Assembly: GCA_946566685.1 (NCBI GenBank)
Contig: CAMNXA010000001.1
Coordinates: 217,100 to 281,099, forward strand
Direction: 5' to 3'
From: an uncultured Lachnospiraceae bacterium
Lineage (GTDB): Bacteria; Bacillota; Clostridia; Lachnospirales; Lachnospiraceae
Length of the DNA stretch: 64,000 nucleotides
Part shown: positions 8,456 to 16,356 of the stretch, in pieces
Position numbering within the stretch: position 1 is the first letter of the stretch
Layout: every line of letters begins with the position of its first letter
Program-made: the position numbers and the translations under genes
The notes under the pieces: generated by a model
Told to the model about the DNA's origin: nothing
The model's database searches: none
What the model saw: only the letters and a program-made list of their open reading frames with translations

Positions 8456-11233
8456 TCAGTCAGTCTTTGTTACAAACCCATGGGTATTAACCATGATTCT
8501 GCTTTTATCAATTCCTGCCGCCAGAAGCTCCTGTTCTATCTCCCGAAAATAATAGCTCGAAGTTATTAATACCGGATACTCACATGACGCTTCTGCTACT
8601 TCTGTTGTACTCATTACTCTTTTTCCATAAAACGTGAAATTGTCATCCAATGCTTTCTTATCAGCAAAAAGGATTCGATCCCTGTCTGTCTGATCCAATA
8701 ATTGCAATAGTCCTTCTGCGTCCCTTCCCGTACCATAAAAAATGATCCTGTTAGCACGCCGGATATCACATACCATTGATAACATCTCATCAATTTGATG
8801 CTGATAAATATAAATCCACCTGAAAATATTATCTTGTGCATCAATCACATCATCTGAATAGAGGTCTTTCGTAACACAGGCCAACACCTTATCAAATAAA
8901 CGCTTATCAATAGCAATCCATTTATTATACTTTTGAATACACCCCAATAAAGCTGTTTTTCGAATTTTCCAAAGTTGCCCGCGCACTGCTATTTGCAGTT
9001 TCAAAAAATACGCTGCATATGCATCTTTATCCTTAAAATGCATTTTGCTCTGCACACGTAAATGTTTGAGAAATATCTCCTGTAGTTCTCTTCTGGAAAA
9101 ATTCATTATATTAACACTTGGATATCCATACCGCATCTGTATTTCAGCACTTCCCAGCGCTATTTTCATTCTGTCAAATGCGGATAAATAATAATCTCTG
9201 ATGTTATAGACCGGTCCTAAATCAAATCCCGTCACTCCAAAAAGCGAGTCTGTCTTTTCATGATCCGTTGTCTGCAACATCGTCTCACTCCAAGGAATAT
9301 CTATTATCCGGCATATCTTTTGCAGCTCACTTCTTGGTTCCAGCTTGATATCCTCAAATCGAACAGCAAATTCTTTCCAGTACTTATAGCATATCCTGCT
9401 TTGTTCCACTTCCGAAAAAACCGCCATCTGATATCTGTTGATGCTTTTTTCGTTTTTCTGAGTGATTCCAAACCTGTCAACATGGGAAGCGCCCCGTATA
9501 ATCGCATTGCGGCACAGGATCATGGTATTGCCCTGAATATCAGTACTCTCCAGCCATTTAGCAAAATAGGATACCACCTCACTGCTCTCCGGAAAAACCT
9601 GCCCAATATGCGGCTCCCAATATATAACCATTCCGGATATATCCGCTTCCCTTTTTTCATCCCACATCGCCGCATGCGCCATGTGCAACAGCACAAATAT
9701 CTCCTGTGCTGTATAAGAGGTTCCCTTTTCTGTCAATTCTTCTATTTTTGCCGTAAATTTATCTCTCTGCGGGAAGTCCTCCTTTATCACCTCTTTATCA
9801 TTTTCTTCCTCATACATCTTCCAAAATTCACTTACAATATTTTCTGCCTTTACGTTTGCCAAACGGATACAATACCAAAACAGATTAAAACAGAAATCTC
9901 TTTTTATTAACAAAATATTAGGATGTCCATCCACAACGCCTCTGAAAAACACATTCCCGCTCAATCCTTTGCTTTTTCCCAAAAGGATTCCCTTGGGTCT
10001 CAAATGGGCGTGTGGATATTTATCCTGTGCGGTATTTATAACACTAAACGCCTCATGTCTTGAAAAATAAGCTGTATAATCTTTATACTTTTTATGCCGA
10101 TTTATCAGTTCCAGATTCTTCTCATAAACATGCGGTATTACATTATAAGACATCTCTGGCCAAACCAATAAAACAATTTCATCTGCATCTGCTTCAATAT
10201 CCTCTGTTATCTTCTGAAATCTGGCTTCTATGTTGATCCTCTCCGCCAGATATGTATCCAAGGTCTCGCATAACCTGTAATCGCCCAACAAGACAACTCT
10301 TTTATTGTCAAGAACATTCAGAAGGCTGCTGTCAGGTATTTCCATGTAATCTCTTATTGTGTAAAAATTCTGGTTCCGTCTGTATCCGTAATAATCATAC
10401 TGATCCGTTTCTCTGCTTCCCAGAGCGCTGTTTTTATCGGTGCACTGAATGAATACCGGATTCTCAATCTTTTCCAATGCTTCATCAAACTGTATGACCG
10501 GCTTTCCCAACAGCCTTTTGCGCGTCTCCCCCTTTTGCGCAAGAAAACCATATATGTCTATTCCCTTACCTGACAAAAAGTCATAGGTATCCTGTGAAGG
10601 CACTTCGTCTCCAATAATGATGATATTTTTCTCCTCATGTAATGTCTCGATTAATTCTTGAGAAGATTTATCAGTATCTGTAATTCTGGAGTATAGTAAA
10701 TTTTCTTCATATATCCTGTCTATACATTCAAATTCTACAGAAACGCTTGTCAAAAAGTTATGATACCATTCTCTTTTTGGTCTGATGCCTTCCGCATAAA
10801 TCGTAAACGGGTTCTTTCCGGACTCTCCACAACTGGCATGCCAGTCTAAATCTTCCCAATAGTCCCCGGATACTCTTACCTCTACTCCCTGCTCTTTTAA
10901 ATATTCAGCACATGCAAATGCCAGCTCATTAAAGCCCTGTATCGTGACACATCCATAATCCGGAAAAACTTCCGAAAACTTCAGGCTCTCAGGCTTTTCC
11001 CGCAATTCCCTTATCATTCTAAGTTCACGGTCCGCCTCCTGATCCTGGTAGGCATAGCAGATAATTTCACCCGACTGATTTATTACCGGCAGGACCGCAT
11101 ATTCTTCCCTGTTATATTTGAAAAAAGTTCTTCCGTTTTTCCAAATATCTCTGTCTAACATGATAGGAGATATCTCGTATGCACTTTGTAACTGTCTGTT
11201 GTTTAACAATGTTCTCCCACAAAATCTGATCAT
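8456..11233 (-). CDS. Large sulfotransferase-like protein; candidate phosphoramidate transferase
   Basis: A 925-residue multidomain cytoplasmic protein. Residues about 415-650 look like a sulfotransferase: a loop LLGKSKGLSGN followed by HPNILLI (position of the 5'-phosphosulfate-binding loop, near residue 424) and VRFEDIKLEPRSEL with a following helix near residue 627, which is the typical C-terminal half of that fold. A nucleotide-binding-like unit IIIIGDEVPS lies near residue 200 and another, IIFYGTGRDAEG, near residue 831. It overlaps the stop of the kinase gene at 11230 by four bases. That kinase is predicted to add a 3'-phosphate to a CDP-linked donor, giving a PAPS-like nucleotide, so a sulfotransferase-like enzyme would suit as the group transferase. 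The fold call is moderate; the substrate is inference. Confidence 0.6.
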   Translation of the reverse strand: MIRFCGRTLLNNRQLQSAYEISPIMLDRDIWKNGRTFFKYNREEYAVLPVINQSGEIICYAYQDQEADRELRMIRELREKPESLKFSEVFPDYGCVTIQGFNELAFACAEYLKEQGVEVRVSGDYWEDLDWHASCGESGKNPFTIYAEGIRPKREWYHNFLTSVSVEFECIDRIYEENLLYSRITDTDKSSQELIETLHEEKNIIIIGDEVPSQDTYDFLSGKGIDIYGFLAQKGETRKRLLGKPVIQFDEALEKIENPVFIQCTDKNSALGSRETDQYDYYGYRRNQNFYTIRDYMEIPDSSLLNVLDNKRVVLLGDYRLCETLDTYLAERINIEARFQKITEDIEADADEIVLLVWPEMSYNVIPHVYEKNLELINRHKKYKDYTAYFSRHEAFSVINTAQDKYPHAHLRPKGILLGKSKGLSGNVFFRGVVDGHPNILLIKRDFCFNLFWYCIRLANVKAENIVSEFWKMYEEENDKEVIKEDFPQRDKFTAKIEELTEKGTSYTAQEIFVLLHMAHAAMWDEKREADISGMVIYWEPHIGQVFPESSEVVSYFAKWLESTDIQGNTMILCRNAIIRGASHVDRFGITQKNEKSINRYQMAVFSEVEQSRICYKYWKEFAVRFEDIKLEPRSELQKICRIIDIPWSETMLQTTDHEKTDSLFGVTGFDLGPVYNIRDYYLSAFDRMKIALGSAEIQMRYGYPSVNIMNFSRRELQEIFLKHLRVQSKMHFKDKDAYAAYFLKLQIAVRGQLWKIRKTALLGCIQKYNKWIAIDKRLFDKVLACVTKDLYSDDVIDAQDNIFRWIYIYQHQIDEMLSMVCDIRRANRIIFYGTGRDAEGLLQLLDQTDRDRILFADKKALDDNFTFYGKRVMSTTEVAEASCEYPVLITSSYYFREIEQELLAAGIDKSRIMVNTHGFVTKTD

Positions 11234-11760
11234 ACTGTCTCCTGCTTCCCTGCCCCCCGCAGCCAGCTCATCATAATCTCCACTTGCTCTTCCGGTTTTT
11301 TTGCTCCATCATTTATGAGAACCAGATCCGGAGACTTCGGTTCTTCATATGCGATATGAATTCCTGTAACACGGCCATCCTTTTCTGCCGTATTGCCACT
11401 ATACAGACCTTTTTGGTCTCTCATGGCCAATACTTCCATACCAACCTTTAAGTATATCTCCGCATAACCGACTATATTTTCTCTGTTCCACTCTCTTATT
11501 TCATCAAACATGGAAATCGTACAGCACACTACATTGATTCCCTGCTGTTGTAACATTCTGCACAGTCTGGAATATCTCATCGCACATTTTCGCCTGTCGC
11601 TTTCTGAATACCCCAGATCATCACCGAATACCTGTCTTAACAGGTCTCCGTCAAGAAAAACCGTATTGGGACAGCTCTCCTTCAATCTCTCATAGAACAA
11701 TTTCCCTATTGTTGTTTTGCCTGCTCCTGCAAGACCTGTTATCCAATATACAGCACTCAT
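11230..11760 (-). CDS. APS-kinase-like nucleotide kinase (CDP-phosphoramidate kinase candidate, Cj1415-like)
   Basis: A 176-residue P-loop kinase. Walker A is GLAGAGKTT at residues 8-16 and the phosphate-site segment is FLDGDLLRQVFGDDLGYS, as in adenylylsulfate kinases. In Campylobacter jejuni the homologue Cj1415 was first annotated as CysC but phosphorylates the 3'-hydroxyl of cytidine diphosphoramidate in O-methyl phosphoramidate synthesis. The same partners lie directly upstream here, and no ATP sulfurylase gene is present, so I favour that role over PAPS synthesis. It starts five bases after the cytidylyltransferase, following AAAGGTGAG, and its stop overlaps the start of the large sulfotransferase-like gene. 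The APS-kinase fold is certain; the substrate is inferred from context. Confidence 0.8.
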   Translation of the reverse strand: MSAVYWITGLAGAGKTTIGKLFYERLKESCPNTVFLDGDLLRQVFGDDLGYSESDRRKCAMRYSRLCRMLQQQGINVVCCTISMFDEIREWNRENIVGYAEIYLKVGMEVLAMRDQKGLYSGNTAEKDGRVTGIHIAYEEPKSPDLVLINDGAKKPEEQVEIMMSWLRGAGKQETV

Positions 11761-11765
11761 TCATC

Positions 11766-12548
11766 TCACCTTTTCAATTCCGACTCCACTATCTTCAGAT
11801 CATCACAATCATCAATCTCAAACCAGCCCCGTTCGATATGTAGCGCTTTAAGCTTATTCCCTGTGTCAATCAACCCTTGCAGCAGATCCGTCATGTACAT
11901 TTTCTGATAGGTACGTTCCGTTCTCCAAAGGGCCATTCCTTTCTGCGTTCTTTCCTCTGCCTCTTTTGCAAGAACAAGCATTGCAGTAAGCCCTGCACCC
12001 CTGAATCGCATCAACCCGATATACTGCGACTGCACCCTGGATAATTCCGTTGTCTTTTGTCCAATCTCAATCAGATAATCATCCTTATCAAACATTAATG
12101 TTTCCGCATCATCCAACGGATTCTCACATCGTTTTGACCAATAGGAATACCAGCCATCGTCCACGATAACCGCAGAATCTTCCTCTGCATCCAGAATCTT
12201 CTGAAGAACAGTCTCGTTGTAGATAATATCTCCATAGGAAATTAAGATATCTTCCTGGCTTTCCATCACCTGCCGCGCACACATAAGAGAACAGACCATA
12301 TTGGTAGTTTCATACTCTTTATTGATGATAATACTGACCTCTGTATCCGCAAATTTCTTCTGCAACACATCACCACGATATCCGGCAACGATTGTGATAT
12401 CCGCATCGTTTATTCCACATGCATGCATTGTATCTAACTGCCTGTCAAGTATACTTTTGCCATTCACGTCCACCATACACTTTGGCCTGTCGTCCGTCAT
12501 TGGTCTTAATCTTGTTCCCTGTCCTGCTGCCAAAATAATTACTTTCAT
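11766..12548 (-). CDS. Nucleotidyltransferase (CTP:phosphoglutamine cytidylyltransferase candidate, Cj1416-like)
   Basis: A 260-residue NTP transferase. The N-terminal signature LAAGQGTRLRPMTDDRPKCM (residues 6-25) binds NTP and pyrophosphate, and ISYGDIIYN near residue 110 supplies the metal-binding Asp. By itself it could be read as a phosphocholine or sugar-phosphate cytidylyltransferase of the LicC type. Its place between a class I amidotransferase and an APS-kinase-like gene is that of Cj1416 in C. jejuni, which makes CDP-L-glutamine from L-glutamine phosphate and CTP. The start overlaps the amidotransferase stop by four bases, so the two are likely made together. The family is firm; the specific substrate rests on the gene neighbourhood. 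Confidence 0.8.
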   Translation of the reverse strand: MKVIILAAGQGTRLRPMTDDRPKCMVDVNGKSILDRQLDTMHACGINDADITIVAGYRGDVLQKKFADTEVSIIINKEYETTNMVCSLMCARQVMESQEDILISYGDIIYNETVLQKILDAEEDSAVIVDDGWYSYWSKRCENPLDDAETLMFDKDDYLIEIGQKTTELSRVQSQYIGLMRFRGAGLTAMLVLAKEAEERTQKGMALWRTERTYQKMYMTDLLQGLIDTGNKLKALHIERGWFEIDDCDDLKIVESELKR

Positions 12549-13165
12549 ACGCTCTCCGTCTCCGCTCCCTCAAACAATTTTCTTATCCTTACAATATCTG
12601 TATCTTGAAATGGAACTTCTCTTTCCGGATGCCACATCGTAACGATTATGTTTTTCTCCGGATATTCCGCCGCCTCAATCACGCCGTCCTCTGTTTTCAT
12701 CACTGCCTGCAATGGGGCTCTTATTGCCCTGCATGCCTGATTATGGTAACTGTTTACCTCCATACTTCCCCATTTACCTGATGCCTGATGCCTGACAGCC
12801 ACATGGCCTTGTACATTCTCCAATGGACAGCCAAAATAATCCAGGATCACCTGCATTCCTCTGCAAAATCCGTAAATCGGAATTCCCTTTTCCATGGCTG
12901 TCTTAACAAGCTGTTGTTCCATTTCATCCCGTTCCGGCGCATTACCGCCATATTTTACAAGACTGTTGCCACCTGTCAGCAACACGCCTGCCGGATCAAC
13001 TGCTTCCACAAATGTACTCAGATCTGCTATTGCATTTGGTATGGGAACCGGAATATAACCGCAGGTCTCCAGAAATAACGGTATATTTTGATCTGCACAA
13101 TCCCGTCTCTCGTGGTAACTCTCCACAATCTCTACTCTCTGCGTGTAGATAACTGTCCTTTTCAT
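12545..13165 (-). CDS. Class I glutamine amidotransferase-type gamma-glutamyl hydrolase (Cj1417-like)
   Basis: A 206-residue peptidase C26/PuuD-type protein. The triad is visible: Cys101 in GFCRGMQ, His179 and Glu181 in MWHPERE. Such enzymes cleave gamma-glutamyl bonds. In the C. jejuni pathway Cj1417 (about 200 residues) hydrolyses CDP-L-glutamine to cytidine diphosphoramidate and glutamate. It is translationally coupled to the cytidylyltransferase, as expected for consecutive steps, and the start follows AGGAAG. There is no fused synthetase partner, so a free-standing hydrolase role fits. An alternative is a general gamma-glutamyl-GABA hydrolase, which the context makes unlikely. Confidence 0.82.
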   Translation of the reverse strand: MKRTVIYTQRVEIVESYHERRDCADQNIPLFLETCGYIPVPIPNAIADLSTFVEAVDPAGVLLTGGNSLVKYGGNAPERDEMEQQLVKTAMEKGIPIYGFCRGMQVILDYFGCPLENVQGHVAVRHQASGKWGSMEVNSYHNQACRAIRAPLQAVMKTEDGVIEAAEYPEKNIIVTMWHPEREVPFQDTDIVRIRKLFEGAETESV

Positions 13166-13203
13166 ATCCGCTTCCTCTTCTCCCTGCCATAGTATTACAA
13201 ATA

Positions 13204-13971
13204 TTACTTACATACTTGTGCTGTCCACGCCCTCGACTTATAAGGAACTGAAATCTCACTGTAATCTGCCAATAAAGAATCTATATTATCCAATATCTTT
13301 TGAAACCGTTCTTCACCTGCCTGAACACGGATGTCATTCACAGAACGCCAGATATTGATATAACGCTCCTTTGACATCAGCTCGTCATGATCGCTCTCCA
13401 TAAAAATCAAATCCTTATATCCACTGCCCAGTAACTTTTCTGCCATCTGTTCTGTGGACACCGTACCTCCCGAAGAGACTCTTTTCATATTGGGCACTTC
13501 TTTATAAATCATATTTTCAATTTCTGTGTGAAGTTCGCTTCTCTTAATATCACGTGGATTCCAGATTGCAGTAAAATATCCGCCCGGTCTTAAGATACGA
13601 TGAAATTCCGCAACCGCTCTCGGCGCATCCGTCCAATGGAACGAAGATCCCATCAATACCCAGTCCACACAGTTATCCGGTAAATTTGTCTCTTCTGCAA
13701 ATCCGGCTTTCCACTCAAATGTATTTCTATCCGCAAACAAACGTATCCCTTCCTGACGCATTGCATCATTGGGCTCTACTGCATAACCTGTCAGCCCAAT
13801 CTGTTCCAGATTTTCCGTCAGCTTTCCTGTGCCTGCACCCACATCTGCAACTGTAAGAGCCCTTCCCAGGCTTTTCTCAACATGATCCTTGATATACTCC
13901 AAAAGCGTCAGTGAATATCCGGGCCTGTCAATATAAAATTTTGCTAATTCTGTAAAATCTCCATGTTTCAT
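13204..13971 (-). CDS. Class I SAM-dependent methyltransferase (Cj1419/Cj1420-like)
   Basis: A 255-residue methyltransferase. SAM motif I is VADVGAGTGKL at residues 41-51, the acidic residue AVEPNDAM ends strand 2, and the FHWTDAPRAV-FHRILRPGG segment is typical of UbiE-like O-methyltransferases. It lies between the glutamine-kinase-like and gamma-glutamyl-hydrolase genes, as the methyltransferases of the C. jejuni phosphoramidate locus do, so the likely task is O-methylation of the phosphoramidate on its nucleotide carrier. The start follows GGAAAAGGAC. It is 12 bases downstream of the kinase gene. The family is firm; the methyl acceptor is inferred. Confidence 0.8.
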   Translation of the reverse strand: MKHGDFTELAKFYIDRPGYSLTLLEYIKDHVEKSLGRALTVADVGAGTGKLTENLEQIGLTGYAVEPNDAMRQEGIRLFADRNTFEWKAGFAEETNLPDNCVDWVLMGSSFHWTDAPRAVAEFHRILRPGGYFTAIWNPRDIKRSELHTEIENMIYKEVPNMKRVSSGGTVSTEQMAEKLLGSGYKDLIFMESDHDELMSKERYINIWRSVNDIRVQAGEERFQKILDNIDSLLADYSEISVPYKSRAWTAQVCK

Positions 13972-13983
13972 GTCCTTTTCCTC

Positions 13984-16305
13984 CTAACATATCACTCTGA
14001 CCGTCTTTGCCAGACTGTCAATTTCCAAAATATCTGCCTTTTTGTACAACTCAAATTTTTCCGTACCTACACCGATTACTGCCGGAATTCCCAGTTCGCC
14101 TGCCCGAATGGCCATATGCGAATTGGCACCTCCATATTTCGTGATAAAGCCCCGGATATTATGTGAAAACATCCAGTCATATCCCGGATCCGCGCTGGTG
14201 ATGAGAACTATCTTGTCATCAATTTCAACATTGGAAACGTCATTCTGCAAAACCTCAACCTTCCCGCTTGTAGACTGTAATGTAATAAAATTGGGCACTG
14301 TTTCCGGATATTGAAAACTCCATACACTTCCCACATCCATGATAACCGGCGGCAGCGTTATGGACTTGGTCAGCACATAATCCTTTTTCCCACGTTCTAT
14401 TGATTGTTTCAGAACCGTGCCTAAATCCCTGGTTGTGGAATAGAGATTCATGATGGACCTGATATCTAAAAATGAACAGTCGTCCTTGTCAAATCCATAC
14501 TCCTTACCAATCTCTCCAATTAGCTGAATCACTTTGCTGATATTTTTGGTAAAGACAAATTTCCCGTACTCTCTTCCCTCTATGGACTTTCTTATAAAAT
14601 CCATCAATCCTAAAATGTCATTGTTAAGACCTTTTTCCTTTAACTCTTCCGTAAGTCTATGCAGTTGCTCCAAAGACAGCCTAAACAGTTTGTTGTCTGC
14701 TGACACATCTTTTCCTTTTCGTTTCTGATCCCAGTTAAAATATAAATCAGGGGCTTCATCATAACGTTTGGAAGTGATATTATATGTTCCCGGACGTAAA
14801 TGTCCGTATTTATCCAGGAAATTAACCCTTGTCATCTCAAAAAAGTCTCTGCCCATATCCGAACTGACTGTACTCAGATCGTTCATGAACTGTTGATAAT
14901 CTTCACTGGATATAATCTCCTTGGTAACCATCGATTGCAGCATTTGAACCGCTATGAAGGCTGCTCTTGCCAGACCTGCAAATGGCAATGTCCCGTATCG
15001 TTTGCAATCTTCTATCAGCCAGTATATCTTTTCAATATTGCTTAGTTCGCTGTTTACAATTTCCTGATACCGTCTCTCAAGAATATTTAATTTCTTGTAA
15101 TCACTTCTCCACAACCCCGTTTCATGATTGATAATGGTATTGGTCATATCTCGCAGAGCCAAAATAATCTCTTCTATCTCTGTATCCGAAAACCCATACT
15201 CCTTTAATATCTGAATACGCTCCGGTAAATCCAGCGTATAGCAGGAAAAGACAATCTGAAATTCTACCTTATCATGCTTTGTCGGATCTTCCTCCAGCCT
15301 TTCTATGTAGTAATCTACCAGCTTTTCACTGATATTCTCATCCAGTGAGGCGGGAATAAAGGAGTTAAAGCTTACCCTGATATCAATATAGGGAAGTCCG
15401 CAGAAATCAACCATTAACGGAAAACTGCGCAGATTTCTGTATCCATAATTATCCCTCTGGTACGCCCATATATTATCCGTTATGACCTCTTTATATAATG
15501 AGAGCGCCAATGGTTCCGGGCGTATTCCTATCATCTCAGCCGGATTCCAGTCCGACATCACCCCATAGATTGCTTTTTTGCCACATACAAAAGGTTTTCG
15601 CATGGCTTCTGAATGAATCTTGTCTGCAATCCTCTGCAATTCCCGCCTTTGACTTTCCATATCAACTTCATGGCCGGATACACATAATGGACGAACCTGT
15701 AAAATATATAACTCATCCCCTGCTGTCATGGCGAACTCTACATCCAGCTTCTTCGTCCCGGTGATTTCTTCCAGTTCTTCCAGGGCTTTACAAATCCTCT
15801 GCATTTCCGGTTCTGCTTCGTCCGTTTTTCCTTTGAATATATACACCAACTTATCATTTTGACCAGTTCCTGAGGTAATCGCATCCGTAGAACCACTGGC
15901 ATCATAATTGATCACATAGTAATTTCCCATGGTATTAGGATCCAGTGTAAACGCAACACCTCCCATTTTTACATTTTCCAGCATTGGCTGAACCAAAATC
16001 TGATTGTCGGGGTTATTATCATCATAGGAGGAGATTACATTTGTAACTGCTTCCGCAAACTCCTCTTCTCCTCTGACATGAAGAACCGAACAAAACTCCC
16101 CGGCACGCGAACAGTTCTCTGTATCCTCATTGACCGCACTGCTTCTTACAATGACATTTTTATTCCACTCTAGACTTCTATACGTGGAAATAATCTGAAG
16201 CTTATCTTCTATCCAGTCGCTTACACTAAAATAATAAATTGGCAATATCCGGGCATTATGAAGTTTTTTGGTCAAGCTACTTAATGTCTCTGCTTTCGTT
16301 CCCAT
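13984..16305 (-). CDS. PEP-synthase-like L-glutamine kinase candidate (Cj1418-like)
   Basis: A 773-residue protein built like a PEP synthase that lacks the PEP/pyruvate barrel. An N-terminal ATP-grasp segment (VIVRSSAVNEDTE near residue 50, with a glutamate-rich metal site ending LDVEFAM-LYILQVRPL near residue 200) is followed by a helical linker of unknown type and a C-terminal swivelling domain with the phosphohistidine His730 in GGANSHMAIRAGELGIPAV. C. jejuni Cj1418, of nearly the same length, phosphorylates the amide nitrogen of L-glutamine and opens the O-methyl phosphoramidate pathway. Here it is the first of five co-directional genes matching that pathway. The start follows GGGAG. A rifampicin phosphotransferase-like role is the alternative, but the neighbours argue against it. 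Confidence 0.85.
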   Translation of the reverse strand: MGTKAETLSSLTKKLHNARILPIYYFSVSDWIEDKLQIISTYRSLEWNKNVIVRSSAVNEDTENCSRAGEFCSVLHVRGEEEFAEAVTNVISSYDDNNPDNQILVQPMLENVKMGGVAFTLDPNTMGNYYVINYDASGSTDAITSGTGQNDKLVYIFKGKTDEAEPEMQRICKALEELEEITGTKKLDVEFAMTAGDELYILQVRPLCVSGHEVDMESQRRELQRIADKIHSEAMRKPFVCGKKAIYGVMSDWNPAEMIGIRPEPLALSLYKEVITDNIWAYQRDNYGYRNLRSFPLMVDFCGLPYIDIRVSFNSFIPASLDENISEKLVDYYIERLEEDPTKHDKVEFQIVFSCYTLDLPERIQILKEYGFSDTEIEEIILALRDMTNTIINHETGLWRSDYKKLNILERRYQEIVNSELSNIEKIYWLIEDCKRYGTLPFAGLARAAFIAVQMLQSMVTKEIISSEDYQQFMNDLSTVSSDMGRDFFEMTRVNFLDKYGHLRPGTYNITSKRYDEAPDLYFNWDQKRKGKDVSADNKLFRLSLEQLHRLTEELKEKGLNNDILGLMDFIRKSIEGREYGKFVFTKNISKVIQLIGEIGKEYGFDKDDCSFLDIRSIMNLYSTTRDLGTVLKQSIERGKKDYVLTKSITLPPVIMDVGSVWSFQYPETVPNFITLQSTSGKVEVLQNDVSNVEIDDKIVLITSADPGYDWMFSHNIRGFITKYGGANSHMAIRAGELGIPAVIGVGTEKFELYKKADILEIDSLAKTVRVIC

Positions 16306-16356
16306 ATCTAAGCTCCCAACCTGTTATTCACAACTATTACTTTCCTCTGTTTGTGA

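Noticed and set aside
8456..11760. PAPS synthesis and sulfation of the polysaccharide
   Set aside because: The APS-kinase-like and sulfotransferase-like proteins would suit it, but no ATP sulfurylase is present and three further neighbours match the phosphoramidate pathway instead.
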